DNA of 64,000 bases, from the NCBI GenBank assembly GCA_001552515.1, contig BCRI01000021.1, positions 1 through 64,000 of the forward strand, read 5' to 3'. This DNA comes from Sphaerimonospora mesophila NBRC 14179 = JCM 3151. GTDB lineage: Bacteria > Actinomycetota > Actinomycetes > Streptosporangiales > Streptosporangiaceae. Every line of letters starts with the position of its first letter. Within the stretch, counting starts at the first letter, position 1. Shown piece by piece: positions 57,090 to 64,000 of the stretch. The notes beneath the pieces are model-generated. The model was given only the letters and a program-made list of their open reading frames with translations, was not told the DNA's origin and did not search any database. Both the position numbers and the translations under genes were made by a program.

Positions 57090-58907
57090 ATGAGCATCAT
57101 TCGTCCCCCCGATGTGAGAGAGCGCTCCCCAAGGCGGGTCGGCTTCCGGCGCGTCCTCGCTCTTACCGCTTCCGCCGCCGCGCTCGCCGCCTCCGGACTG
57201 GTGGCCGTCACCGGCCCCGCCGCCGCATCCCAGAACCGCGGGGAGCCCGACTTCGGGCCCAACGTCTTCGTGTACGACTCCTCGACGCCGGCCGCCGAGA
57301 TCCAGGCCAAGCTCGACGAGCTGTACGCCCGGCAGGAGAACAACGAGATGGGCGTGAACCGGTACGCCGTGCTCTTCAAGCCGGGCCGGTACGACGTGGA
57401 CGCGAGGGTCGGCTACTACACCACGGTCGCTGGGCTGGGCCGTACGCCCGACGACGTCGACATCCACGGCGCGGTCCGGGTCATCGGCCGGCCGGACCCG
57501 AACGCGCCGTCGGGCATCTCCGCGCTCACCAACTTCTGGCGTTCGGCCGAGAACCTGTCGGTGACGCCGACCGACTGGTCGAACCAGTGGGCCGTCTCGC
57601 AGGCCTCGCCGATGCGGCGGGTCCACATCAAGGGCGTCCTCTGGCTGGAACCCGGCAACGGCGGGTACTCGAGCGGCGGCTACATCGCCGACTCGAAGAT
57701 CGACGGCATCACGATCAACGGCTCCCAGCAGCAGTGGCTGACCCGCGACAGCGAACTCGGCGACGTCTGGACCAACGGGGTGTGGAACCAGGTGTTCTCC
57801 GGAGTGAAGGGCGCTCCGCAGGAGGGCTTCCCCGACCCGCCCTACACGACGCTGCCCACCAGCCCCGTCACCCGCGAGAAGCCCTTTCTGTACGTGGACG
57901 AGGCCGGCCGTTACCGGGTCTTCGTGCCGGGCCTGCGACGCGACACCTCCGGCACGACCTGGGCCGACGGCCGTCCGCAGCGGGGCTCGTCACTGCCGAT
58001 CGAGAGCTTCTTCATCGCCAGACCGGGCGACAGCGCCCAGAAGATCAACCAGGAGCTGTCACGCGGCAGGCACCTCCTGCTCACCCCCGGCGTCTATCAC
58101 CTCGACAGGGCACTGCGGGTCAAGCACAGGAACACGGTCGTGCTCGGACTGGGCATGCCGAGCCTCACCCCCGACACCGGTGAAGCGGCCCTGCGCATCG
58201 AGGACGTCGACGGCGTCCGCGTCGCCGGAGTGCTCGTCGACGCCGGGCCGCGCGAGTCCGCCGAGCTCGTCGAGGTGGGCAAGCGGAACGGCGGCCACAA
58301 GGATCATTCCGCCGACCCGATCTCGCTGCACGACGTGTTCTTCCGGATCGGCGGGCCGTGGGCGGGCCGGGCCAGGACGAGCCTCGTGGTCAACTCCGAC
58401 GACACGATCCTCGACGACATCTGGGCCTGGCGCGCCGACCACGGCAACGGCGTCGGCTGGCGCACGAACACCGCCGACACCGGCGTCGTGGTGAACGGCG
58501 ACGACGTCATCGCGTACGGCCTGTTCGTCGAGCACTACCAGAGGTACCAGACGATCTGGAACGGGCAGAACGGCCGCACGATCTTCTACCAGAGCGAGTT
58601 GCCGTACGACCCGCCCGGCCAGGAGGCGTGGCACAGCCCGACCGGCAAGGGGTGGGCCTCCTACAAGGTGTCCGACCGGGTGCGGCGCCATCAGGCGTGG
58701 GGCCTCGGCGTGTACTCCTACTTCAACCAGGGCGTGGACATCCGCGCCGACCGGGCGATCGAGGTCCCGAGGACTCCGGGCGTTCGCTTCCACAACATGA
58801 TCACCGTCTTCCTCGACGGTAGCGGAGGCATCGAACGCACGATCAACGACGCGGGCACCCCGGTCGTCGGCTCGTACGGCACGAGCGCGATCGTCGGCTA
58901 TCCGTGA
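57090..58907 (+). CDS. secreted right-handed beta-helix protein
   Basis: 605 residues from ATG 57090 with AGGCAGG upstream. A signal peptide (about 20-50, RRVLALTASAAALAASGLVAVTGPAAAS) gives export. The rest shows parallel beta-helix features (repeated IxGxxIxN turns such as ADSKIDGITINGSQQQW, ALRIEDVDGVRVAGVLVDAG, NSDDTILDDIWAWRADHGNG), like pectate lyase-type folds; such proteins are often annotated as adenylyl cyclase or coagulation factor 5/8-type in actinobacteria. A polysaccharide-binding or -cleaving role fits the LacI operator. Specificity unknown. Confidence 0.8.
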   Translation: MSIIRPPDVRERSPRRVGFRRVLALTASAAALAASGLVAVTGPAAASQNRGEPDFGPNVFVYDSSTPAAEIQAKLDELYARQENNEMGVNRYAVLFKPGRYDVDARVGYYTTVAGLGRTPDDVDIHGAVRVIGRPDPNAPSGISALTNFWRSAENLSVTPTDWSNQWAVSQASPMRRVHIKGVLWLEPGNGGYSSGGYIADSKIDGITINGSQQQWLTRDSELGDVWTNGVWNQVFSGVKGAPQEGFPDPPYTTLPTSPVTREKPFLYVDEAGRYRVFVPGLRRDTSGTTWADGRPQRGSSLPIESFFIARPGDSAQKINQELSRGRHLLLTPGVYHLDRALRVKHRNTVVLGLGMPSLTPDTGEAALRIEDVDGVRVAGVLVDAGPRESAELVEVGKRNGGHKDHSADPISLHDVFFRIGGPWAGRARTSLVVNSDDTILDDIWAWRADHGNGVGWRTNTADTGVVVNGDDVIAYGLFVEHYQRYQTIWNGQNGRTIFYQSELPYDPPGQEAWHSPTGKGWASYKVSDRVRRHQAWGLGVYSYFNQGVDIRADRAIEVPRTPGVRFHNMITVFLDGSGGIERTINDAGTPVVGSYGTSAIVGYP

Positions 58908-58940
58908 CCATCGGCCGCGACACGGCCGCTTCGCGGTGTG

Positions 58941-60449
58941 TCAGACCCCCTGGGGGAGGCGGAACAGACGGCCCGGGTCGTAGGCGGCCTTGACCCGGGC
59001 CAGCCGGGCGGCGTTCGCGCCGTAGTATTGCCGCCGCCAGCCCGTCAGCTCCGGGTCGATGTAGTTGACGTAGGCGTGGTCTCCGAAGTGCGGCCGCATC
59101 GCCGCGTGCGCCGCCCGCGCCCAGGCGGCGGCCCCCGTCCTGTGGGCGTAGTACTGGACCGTGAACAGCGCCCGGCGGTGGGGGAAGGCGGTGGCGTCCG
59201 GCCGCACCCTGCCGATCGCGCCGCCGAGCGCGTCGAGCAGCACCGAGTGCCGTCCGGCCGTGCCCACCTGTCTGATCAGGGTTCTGATCCCGGTGGCCGA
59301 CAGCGGCGCGTACGCGATGTGCGACTTGGCGGTGAACGCGTCGCGGACGAGCCGCCCCTTCGAGGTCTCTCCCGGAAGCGACCCGGGCCGGTGGCACTGC
59401 GCGACCGACAGGTCGGCGCACCCGGCCATGACCATCATCGCGTGGTCGTACGGCGACCGCGCCACATAGCGGCTCGACGGGCCGGCGCCGACGCGGTCCA
59501 CCAGCCTGCGCAGCAGCCGCTCGCAGCCGGCCTTTCCCCCGACGTACAGGCCGCCCACCATGACGTCGGGAGACGGGTCGTGGCCGAGGTGGAGGTTCGA
59601 CCACAGCTCGTCCGGTGCGTACGGCGCCCACGCCTGCCAGGCTCGTAGCACGGCCGCGGCCTTCGACCAGGGCCAGTGCAGGAAGAACAGCGTGACGTCC
59701 CGGATGGCGTGGGTGCGGAACGTGAACGACGTCGCCACGCCGAAGTTGCCGCCGCCGCCCCCGCGTGAGGCCCAGAAGAGATCGGGGTTCGACGTGGCCG
59801 AGCAGGTGAGCGTCCGCCCATCGGCCGTCACGATCCGCACCGATTCCAGCACGTCGCAGGTGAGGCCGTACTTCCTGGACACGACGCCGAGGCCGCCCCC
59901 GAGGGTGAGCCCGGCAATGCCGACGGTCGGGCAGGAGCCGGCCGGGATGCTCACCCCGTGCGCGGCGAGGCTGGCGTACACGTCGACGAGCCGGGCTCCC
60001 GCGCCGATCGTGGCGTGGCCGCCGGAGTAGGAGACCCTGCTCATCGGCGACACGTCGATGACCAGCCCGTTCCGCGAGGTCGACCAGCCCGCGTAGCTGT
60101 GCCCGCCCGACCTGGAGGTCACCGGCACCCCGAACCGCCGGGCGAACGCCACGCACTCGGCCACGTCGGCCGCCGTCGCGCAGTAGGCGATGCCCGCCGG
60201 TCGCACCGAGTCGTACGCCGTGTTGAACAGACGGCGGGCCGGGTCGTAGGAGGCGTCCCCGGGCCGGATCAGGCGCCCGTCGAGGCCACGCCCCAGCGCC
60301 CTCCATTCGGCGGCGCTCGCACCGGCTGAGCCGGTCGCGCCGGTAGACAAGGTGCGACGGTCGGCCGTCGCGGCGCCGCACGCGGCCGTGCCGTACGCGA
60401 GAACGGTCCCGGCCATCGCCGAGACGCGCAGGAAGTTCCGCCTGTCCAT
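58941..60449 (-). CDS. Tat-exported BBE-type FAD oxidase
   Basis: 502 residues from ATG 60449. Twin-arginine start DRRNFLR with a hydrophobic h-region. PCMH-type FAD-binding domain with the two covalent attachment residues of berberine-bridge-type oxidases: His117 in SGGHSYAG and Cys173 in GSCPTVG. The BBE C-terminal motif is YVNYIDPEL. It oxidises sugars or secondary metabolites using O2. 33 bp from the converging beta-helix gene, so a secreted carbohydrate oxidase acting with it is possible (inference). Confidence 0.9.
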   Translation of the reverse strand: MDRRNFLRVSAMAGTVLAYGTAACGAATADRRTLSTGATGSAGASAAEWRALGRGLDGRLIRPGDASYDPARRLFNTAYDSVRPAGIAYCATAADVAECVAFARRFGVPVTSRSGGHSYAGWSTSRNGLVIDVSPMSRVSYSGGHATIGAGARLVDVYASLAAHGVSIPAGSCPTVGIAGLTLGGGLGVVSRKYGLTCDVLESVRIVTADGRTLTCSATSNPDLFWASRGGGGGNFGVATSFTFRTHAIRDVTLFFLHWPWSKAAAVLRAWQAWAPYAPDELWSNLHLGHDPSPDVMVGGLYVGGKAGCERLLRRLVDRVGAGPSSRYVARSPYDHAMMVMAGCADLSVAQCHRPGSLPGETSKGRLVRDAFTAKSHIAYAPLSATGIRTLIRQVGTAGRHSVLLDALGGAIGRVRPDATAFPHRRALFTVQYYAHRTGAAAWARAAHAAMRPHFGDHAYVNYIDPELTGWRRQYYGANAARLARVKAAYDPGRLFRLPQGV

Positions 60450-60561
60450 GCCGGGTCACTCTCCGAGGTGTCGATACACCTCGTTGAGACGCCCGGTGAT
60501 CCGGTCCGGTTGGTCACATCTCGATCACCGTGTCCACTCCACGCCGTGGTGATCTCGCGCT

Positions 60562-60601
60562 AGGGCCTGTTCAGAAGTGGATCACCTGGGTGGTCCACTT
60601 C
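60562..60601 (+). mobile_element. left end of an IS5-type element
   Basis: AGGGCCTGTTCAGAAGTGG begins the 40-bp end, preceded by T to give CTAG-GGCC. The same end recurs in the MITE-like sequence at 62827-62880 with only small changes. A truncated transposase gene follows at 60617. Confidence 0.75.
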
Positions 60602-60616
60602 CGAGATGATCTTTGT

Positions 60617-60931
60617 GTGGGTCGGGGAGATTTAACCGTCGCGCAGTGGGCGATGCCGGAGCCGCTGTTGCCGGTGGGCAGGAAAGCGGGCCGTCCGCCG
60701 GTCTGGGCGAAGCGGCAGCTCATCGACGGGATCCGATGGCGAGTTCGGACTGGCGCGCCATGGCGGGATGTTCCCGCGCGGTACGGACCGTGGCAGACGG
60801 TGTACGGGTTGTTTCGCCGCTGGCAGCGGAACGGAGTCTGGGCGCGCGCATCCTTGTCGCGTTACAAGCGCACGCCGAGGGCCCGATGCGTGGGCGGACT
60901 TTTCAACGGGTGGTCCGTGCAGGGCTGTTAA
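60617..60931 (+). pseudogene. IS5-family transposase fragment, frameshifted
   Basis: GTG 60617. The first 75 codons read AQWAMPEPLLPVGRKAGRPPVWAKRQLIDGIRWRVRTGAPWRDVPARYGPWQTVYGLFRRWQRNGVWAR, typical of the IS5 N-terminal (DUF4096) domain. At the GCGCGCGC run 60842-60849 one GC too many shifts the frame: the +1 frame then gives ILVALQAHAE, the family continuation. No DDE catalytic part follows and the sequence ends by 60931, so the element is dead and truncated. Confidence 0.85.
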
Positions 60932-60960
60932 CTACGCTTGGTTCGTTCCGAGCACAGGAC

Positions 60961-60988
60961 AGGGCTCACCCCCGCTGCGGTGAGCCCT
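60961..60988. terminator. hairpin terminator near the IS fragment
   Basis: AGGGCTCACC (60961-60970) pairs with GGTGAGCCCT (60979-60988); GTTT follows on plus. Could end leftward transcription from the MerR gene. Confidence 0.55.
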
Positions 60989-61111
60989 GTTTCGGTGCCT
61001 CATCCGCTGACGGGCCACACCAGCATCGATCGCGGAGAAGTCCCTGTGAGGCATGCCCGCCGGCCCGCACCGGTCGGCATCGGAACGCGGAGGTGCAGTC
61101 CGCCTCAGCGA

Positions 61112-62116
61112 TCAGGGCGCCTCCGACCCGAGCTGATCGGTGCGCAGCGCGACCGACAGCCAGGCGCTCAGTTCGGCCAAGTCGACGTCCTGGTCGGGAT
61201 GGGTGGTTCCGTTGATCACGGCTACGAGGGCAAGGTAGCGGCCGTGCCCGTGGTCGTACTCCGGATCGTCGAGTGACTGCTGGTGGAGTTCGCTGGTCAA
61301 GCGGAAGCCCGCGGCCATGCGTTCGCGGAGTTCGACGGTCATCGGGGAGCCGACCGCGGCGGCGGCATCGTGGGCAAGGCGGGCAGCCAGCTCCCGTGCG
61401 TGAGAGGAGTCCGCGGGCAGGCCGCTGCGGAACGCCGCGAAGATCTGCTTCATCAGCGGCCGGCTGGTCGAGTGGATGAACTCCTGCACCGGCGTGGCGG
61501 TCATCTGCGCTGCCGGTCCGACGGCGAAGGTGTCGTGCAGATACGAGCGGACAGCGGCGCGGAAGTCGTTGTCCCGCACCAGTTCCGCGAGTTCGATCCA
61601 CGCGTGGAGTTGCGTGGCGGTCGGATCGTCGGGCAGGTGTGGTCGCATCGCGCTGAGCCGTGCGGCGAAGTCGTCGGGGACGACGGTGCTGACGTCGGCC
61701 CAGAAGTCGTCGATCAGCCGTTCGCGCTCCTCGTCGGACATCGAGACGAGTTCGCGCATCAGCACCACCCGTGCGGCCGGATCGTCCTGTCCGGCCAGCG
61801 CCCGGAGCACCGCACGCCTGGCCCGCAGTTCGTTCTCCTGCCGCTCGACCAGCTCCAGGTGTTCGGCGAGCAGGGTGCGCAGGGTGGTCTCACCGCCGAG
61901 CAGCCGCCGGACCTCGTCCAGGCCGGTGCCGAGGTCGCGGAGGGTGCGGATGAGTTCGAAACGGGCGATGGCGTGCAAGTCGTACAGCCGGTTCCCGGCG
62001 GCGGTCGTTTCCGTCGGCGCGACGATGCCTTCGTCGGAGTAGTAGCGGATGGCGCTGACCGCCAGTCCGGTCCGGCGCGCCACATCTCCAATGGGGTACA
62101 AGCAGTCGTTGGGCAT
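61112..62116 (-). CDS. MerR-family regulator with large effector domain
   Basis: 334 residues from ATG 62116 (GTG 62125 would add 3). MerR winged helix CLYPIGDVARRTGLAVSAIRYYSDEGIVAPTETTAAGNRLYDLHAIARFELIRTLRDLGTGLDEVRRLL (residues 5-75), a dimerisation coiled coil LVERQENELRARRAVLRAL, and a 220-residue helical C-terminal domain (ESF-sensing TipAS-like or drug-binding). No cysteine metal site. No obvious target operon is adjacent, as the neighbours are mobile-element relics. Confidence 0.88.
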   Translation of the reverse strand: MPNDCLYPIGDVARRTGLAVSAIRYYSDEGIVAPTETTAAGNRLYDLHAIARFELIRTLRDLGTGLDEVRRLLGGETTLRTLLAEHLELVERQENELRARRAVLRALAGQDDPAARVVLMRELVSMSDEERERLIDDFWADVSTVVPDDFAARLSAMRPHLPDDPTATQLHAWIELAELVRDNDFRAAVRSYLHDTFAVGPAAQMTATPVQEFIHSTSRPLMKQIFAAFRSGLPADSSHARELAARLAHDAAAAVGSPMTVELRERMAAGFRLTSELHQQSLDDPEYDHGHGRYLALVAVINGTTHPDQDVDLAELSAWLSVALRTDQLGSEAP

Positions 62117-62134
62117 GCCGCCCACTATGCGACC

Positions 62135-62302
62135 TCAAGCAGCTTGAGACGCAACCCCGATCGCCCGGGAACCGGCTCGCGCCTGCGGGTCCGCAGCTCC
62201 ACATCGAGCCAGACCTGCTCACCGAATCAGGGCGCATCGACCTGCACATCCACCGAAACGACCGACTCGGAGCGATCCTCCACGAATACACACATGTCGC
62301 TT
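62135..62302 (+). pseudogene. C-terminal remnant of an unidentified coding sequence
   Basis: In one frame, LHIEPDLLTESGRIDLHIHRNDRLGAILHEYTHVA ends in TGA at about 62302. This looks like a genuine protein C-terminus, and mobile-element proteins end this way, but I cannot name the family. No start or N-terminal part is visible upstream. Confidence 0.35.
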
Positions 62303-62375
62303 GAGCTGCGCGGACGTAATTTCTGACAAACGCACAGTCTCTATTAGGAGATCTCCCACTTCTCGCTGGCGCGTC

Positions 62376-62670
62376 CTAGCCAGACGGCAATCCCAGCTTA
62401 TCAAAAAACGCCCTGTTTCGTTCCGTAGCTGCATTCACGAGTCTGTCGAATGAGATAACCTCGATGTAAGCCTTTGTGGATTCGTTAAAGCCGAAGTAAC
62501 CGAGACCGTCATGAGTTCGGCGCAGATTTGCATACTCGCACCGGCTCACCAGCGTCGGCGTGAGGTCGGCCACGATGTGGCAGAAGGCGGGAGATTCCTG
62601 AGACGCTGGGATCGGTCGCCCCGAAGCCGTCAGCACGCCGCCGTTACGAACGCGCTTCACATAGTTTAGG
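62376..62670 (-). pseudogene. C-terminal fragment of a GHKL-type ATP-binding protein, low GC
   Basis: About 98 codons without a start, cut off near 62670 by the IS481 remnant. The reading NYVKRVRNGGVLTASGRPIPASQESPAFCHIVADLTPTLVSRC...YFGFNESTKAYIEVISFDRLVNAATERNRAFFDKLGL matches, from memory, the C-terminus of large bacterial ATPases with an HATPase_c_3 (MORC-like) domain, often found in defence islands. The local GC content (about half) is far below the window, so it is a horizontally acquired relic. Confidence 0.6.
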
Positions 62671-62671
62671 G

Positions 62672-62878
62672 GGAGTGGGCCTACCTGCGCCCCTACGCCA
62701 GCAACGACCAACGCACCGAAGCACTGAGGGACTTCCTGCATCAGTACAACTACCATCGCTGCCACACCGCACTCGGAGGCCGGCCACCGATCAGCCGTGT
62801 CAACAACCCTGCGGGTCAATACAGCCAGGGCCTGTTTCACAAGTGGATCACATGGGTGGTCCACTTCTGAAACAGGCC
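62672..62878 (+). pseudogene. C-terminal fragment of an IS481-family transposase
   Basis: Reads EWAYLRPYASNDQRTEALRDFLHQYNYHRCHTALGGRPPISRVNNPAGQYS, the conserved end of IS481 integrases (rve domain C-terminus). There is no N-terminal part, and the frame runs on into the MITE-like element at 62827, whose TGA now ends it. So the MITE came in at the end of an already present IS481 copy. Confidence 0.85.
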
Positions 62879-62880
62879 CT
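62827..62880. mobile_element. 54-bp MITE-like palindrome related to the IS5 end
   Basis: Arms 62827-62847 and 62860-62880 pair at 20 of 21 positions, loop 12 nt. The first 40 bases match the IS5-type end at 60562. It sits exactly between the IS481 remnant and the 3' end of the SdpI-like gene, whose TAG stop (62879-62881 on minus) is two-thirds element. Confidence 0.85.
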
Positions 62881-63583
62881 AGTTCTGCCGGGGATCGAAG
62901 GACCACCAGGAATACAGCGCCAAAGTGAGGCCGATGGCGACGGTGCCGACAAGCATGATCACGGTGAGTGCCGGAATCGGGAGCACGAAGCCGAATATCA
63001 CCAGGAACAGCCCCAGCCCGGCCAGCAGCCGTCCACCCAGCCGTTGCGTACGCCGCGAGATCTTCCGCTCCTGCGCCGCCCATCGATCGCCCCCGCCGGC
63101 GGCCGAGCCGCCCCGGCTCTTCGGTAGATAGTTGCCGAGCAGCAGGTAGAGAACGCCCACCCCGGCCATGGCGACGCGAACGGCCGGGAGCTGTCCACCG
63201 GCGGCATTGAGGATGGTCACGGCGTGCAGAGCGGATATCAAAAGGAGCGCGCCGATCCAGGCCACGATGTAAACACGGGCGGAGCCCATGCGCTCCCGGG
63301 AAACGAGACGGGGCAGCAGGGTGAACAGGGCGCTGAAGGCGAGCATGATCAGCGGAGCCTGGATGAGGGCGGGCAGCTTGTCGCTGAAGCCGTCCGCCTC
63401 GCCGGAAGCCCCCCAGTGTGTGGGGATCCGGGCGTCGTCCGGAATGTGGATCCATCCCCAGACCGACACCCCCGCCGACGCGAGTAAGGCGATGGCCGTA
63501 CCGATGAGCCCCGGGCGTACGTCAAGGCGCTTACCGTCGGTGGACGCCGCGGATCCGGCGGATTCGGTGGATTCGTCAGTCAT
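62879..63583 (-). CDS. SdpI-like DUF1648 membrane protein
   Basis: 234 residues from ATG 63583; overlaps the SdpR-like gene by 8 bp. The DUF1648 motif IPDDARIPTHWGASGEADGF follows TM1, with five or six TM helices in all. In Bacillus, SdpI gives immunity to the killing factor SdpC and signals to SdpR. The stop codon is formed at the edge of a MITE-like insertion, so the original C-terminus may have been longer. No sdpC homologue is in the window. Confidence 0.85.
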   Translation of the reverse strand: MTDESTESAGSAASTDGKRLDVRPGLIGTAIALLASAGVSVWGWIHIPDDARIPTHWGASGEADGFSDKLPALIQAPLIMLAFSALFTLLPRLVSRERMGSARVYIVAWIGALLLISALHAVTILNAAGGQLPAVRVAMAGVGVLYLLLGNYLPKSRGGSAAGGGDRWAAQERKISRRTQRLGGRLLAGLGLFLVIFGFVLPIPALTVIMLVGTVAIGLTLALYSWWSFDPRQN

Positions 63584-63857
63584 CGGCTCCCCTCTCGTAT
63601 CCGATCTTGAACAGGTCGAGGAGTGCGCCCAGCGCCTCCTCCAACAGGGTCAGATGCAGGTGGTAGACGATCGACGTCCCGTGTCTCTCGCCGAAGATCA
63701 GACCTGCCTCCCGGAGCAGGCGCAGATGTCCGGACAGGGTGGGTTTGGCGATCTCGAAGTGCTCGGCGAGTTCACCCGCCGACCGCTCCTGCTGCCGCAG
63801 CAGCGCGATGATCTGGCGGCGGGTCGGGTGGGCGAGCGCTTCGTAGACCCTGTTCAT
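63576..63857 (-). CDS. SdpR-like ArsR-family autorepressor
   Basis: 93 residues. One winged helix: MNRVYEALAHPTRRQIIALLRQQERSAGELAEHFEIAKPTLSGHLRLLREAGLIFGERHGTSIVYHLHLTLLEEALGALLDLF. Close in layout to the SdpR family, which represses the sdpRI operon until SdpI is occupied. A GGAGG lies too far upstream (20 bases), so translation may be inefficient or depend on AGGAC. Confidence 0.88.
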   Translation of the reverse strand: MNRVYEALAHPTRRQIIALLRQQERSAGELAEHFEIAKPTLSGHLRLLREAGLIFGERHGTSIVYHLHLTLLEEALGALLDLFKIGYERGADD

Positions 63858-63887
63858 CGGATGCCGGTCCTGCCTCGGAGATCCTCC

Positions 63888-63903
63888 TTCGCTTGTTAGC
63901 GAA
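63888..63903. promoter_or_regulatory. 6-4-6 palindrome, probable SdpR operator
   Basis: TTCGCT-tgtt-AGCGAA, perfect arms, about 30 bp before the sdpR-like start, next to an AT-rich stretch (GAATTACCGAAATAATATC). Same arm and spacer lengths as the two ArsR palindromes near 15.4 kb. Confidence 0.65.
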
Positions 63904-64000
63904 TTACCGAAATAATATCAGCAAGATCCCTTGTGAGAACGGAGCGGTTCCGGCCGTTCAGCGTGGAGGCAGCGGCGCACCCGGAGCCGGCGGCGCTGTC

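Overview
The window is very GC-rich and carries an actinobacterial core block: mtrA-mtrB-lpqB, comF, the long form of the ribosome hibernation factor, secA and an Rv3235-family gene. Frequent GTG/TTG starts, four-base start/stop overlaps, an HGxxPAAW-type protein and a DasR-type N-acetylglucosamine regulon fit a filamentous actinomycete, most likely Streptosporangiales. The order is inferred from gene content and not proven. I see no rRNA, tRNA or CRISPR array.

Layout. 1-3060: a GPP34-domain protein, then an APC permease overlapping a GNAT acetyltransferase. 3075-9039: a leftward cell-envelope operon (membrane protein, DUF4129, DUF4350, MoxR ATPase, DUF58). 9402-14488: mtrA, mtrB, lpqB, comF. 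14498-16319: two ArsR/AHSA1 modules facing away from each other, one as two genes and one as a fusion. 16904-29681: hpf, a lipoprotein/DUF1023 hydrolase/WxG-like cassette, an orphan response regulator, a heterodimeric ABC exporter, a YcaQ-type glycosylase, and secA. 29757-37086: the Rv3235-family gene, then a GlcNAc phosphotransferase and salvage cluster (EIIC, GntR/DasR-type repressor, SIS-type deaminase candidate, EIIB, EIIA, HPr, GH3 hexosaminidase). 37160-39107: two HAD phosphatases around a conserved hypothetical.

39343-50386: a leftward block of a 1392-residue LamG protein, a 2114-residue secreted RHS protein with a Gly-rich linker and a 228-residue tail, and, one base after it, a small membrane protein. 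It looks like a secreted polymorphic-toxin locus with a candidate immunity gene. 50618-58907: a HAD protein, a penicillin-binding protein divergent from a LysR regulator that overlaps a class A-like serine hydrolase, acetoacetyl-CoA synthetase, and a secreted beta-helix protein behind a LacI-type palindrome. 58941-60449: a Tat-exported FAD oxidase. 60562-62880 is a graveyard of mobile DNA: a broken IS5-type transposase, a MerR gene, a low-GC remnant of a GHKL-type ATPase, an IS481 transposase end and a 54-bp MITE-like palindrome. The window closes with an SdpR/SdpI-like pair.

Cross-cutting signals. All three ArsR-type control regions carry palindromes with 6-bp arms and a 4-bp spacer. A 53-bp-period intergenic repeat occurs as three units at two loci 31 kb apart, in opposite orientation. 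Two degenerate minisatellites start at stop codons. The best candidates for undescribed biology are the RHS tail with its downstream membrane protein, the WxG-like/DUF1023/lipoprotein cassette, and the LysR/serine-hydrolase/PBP module.
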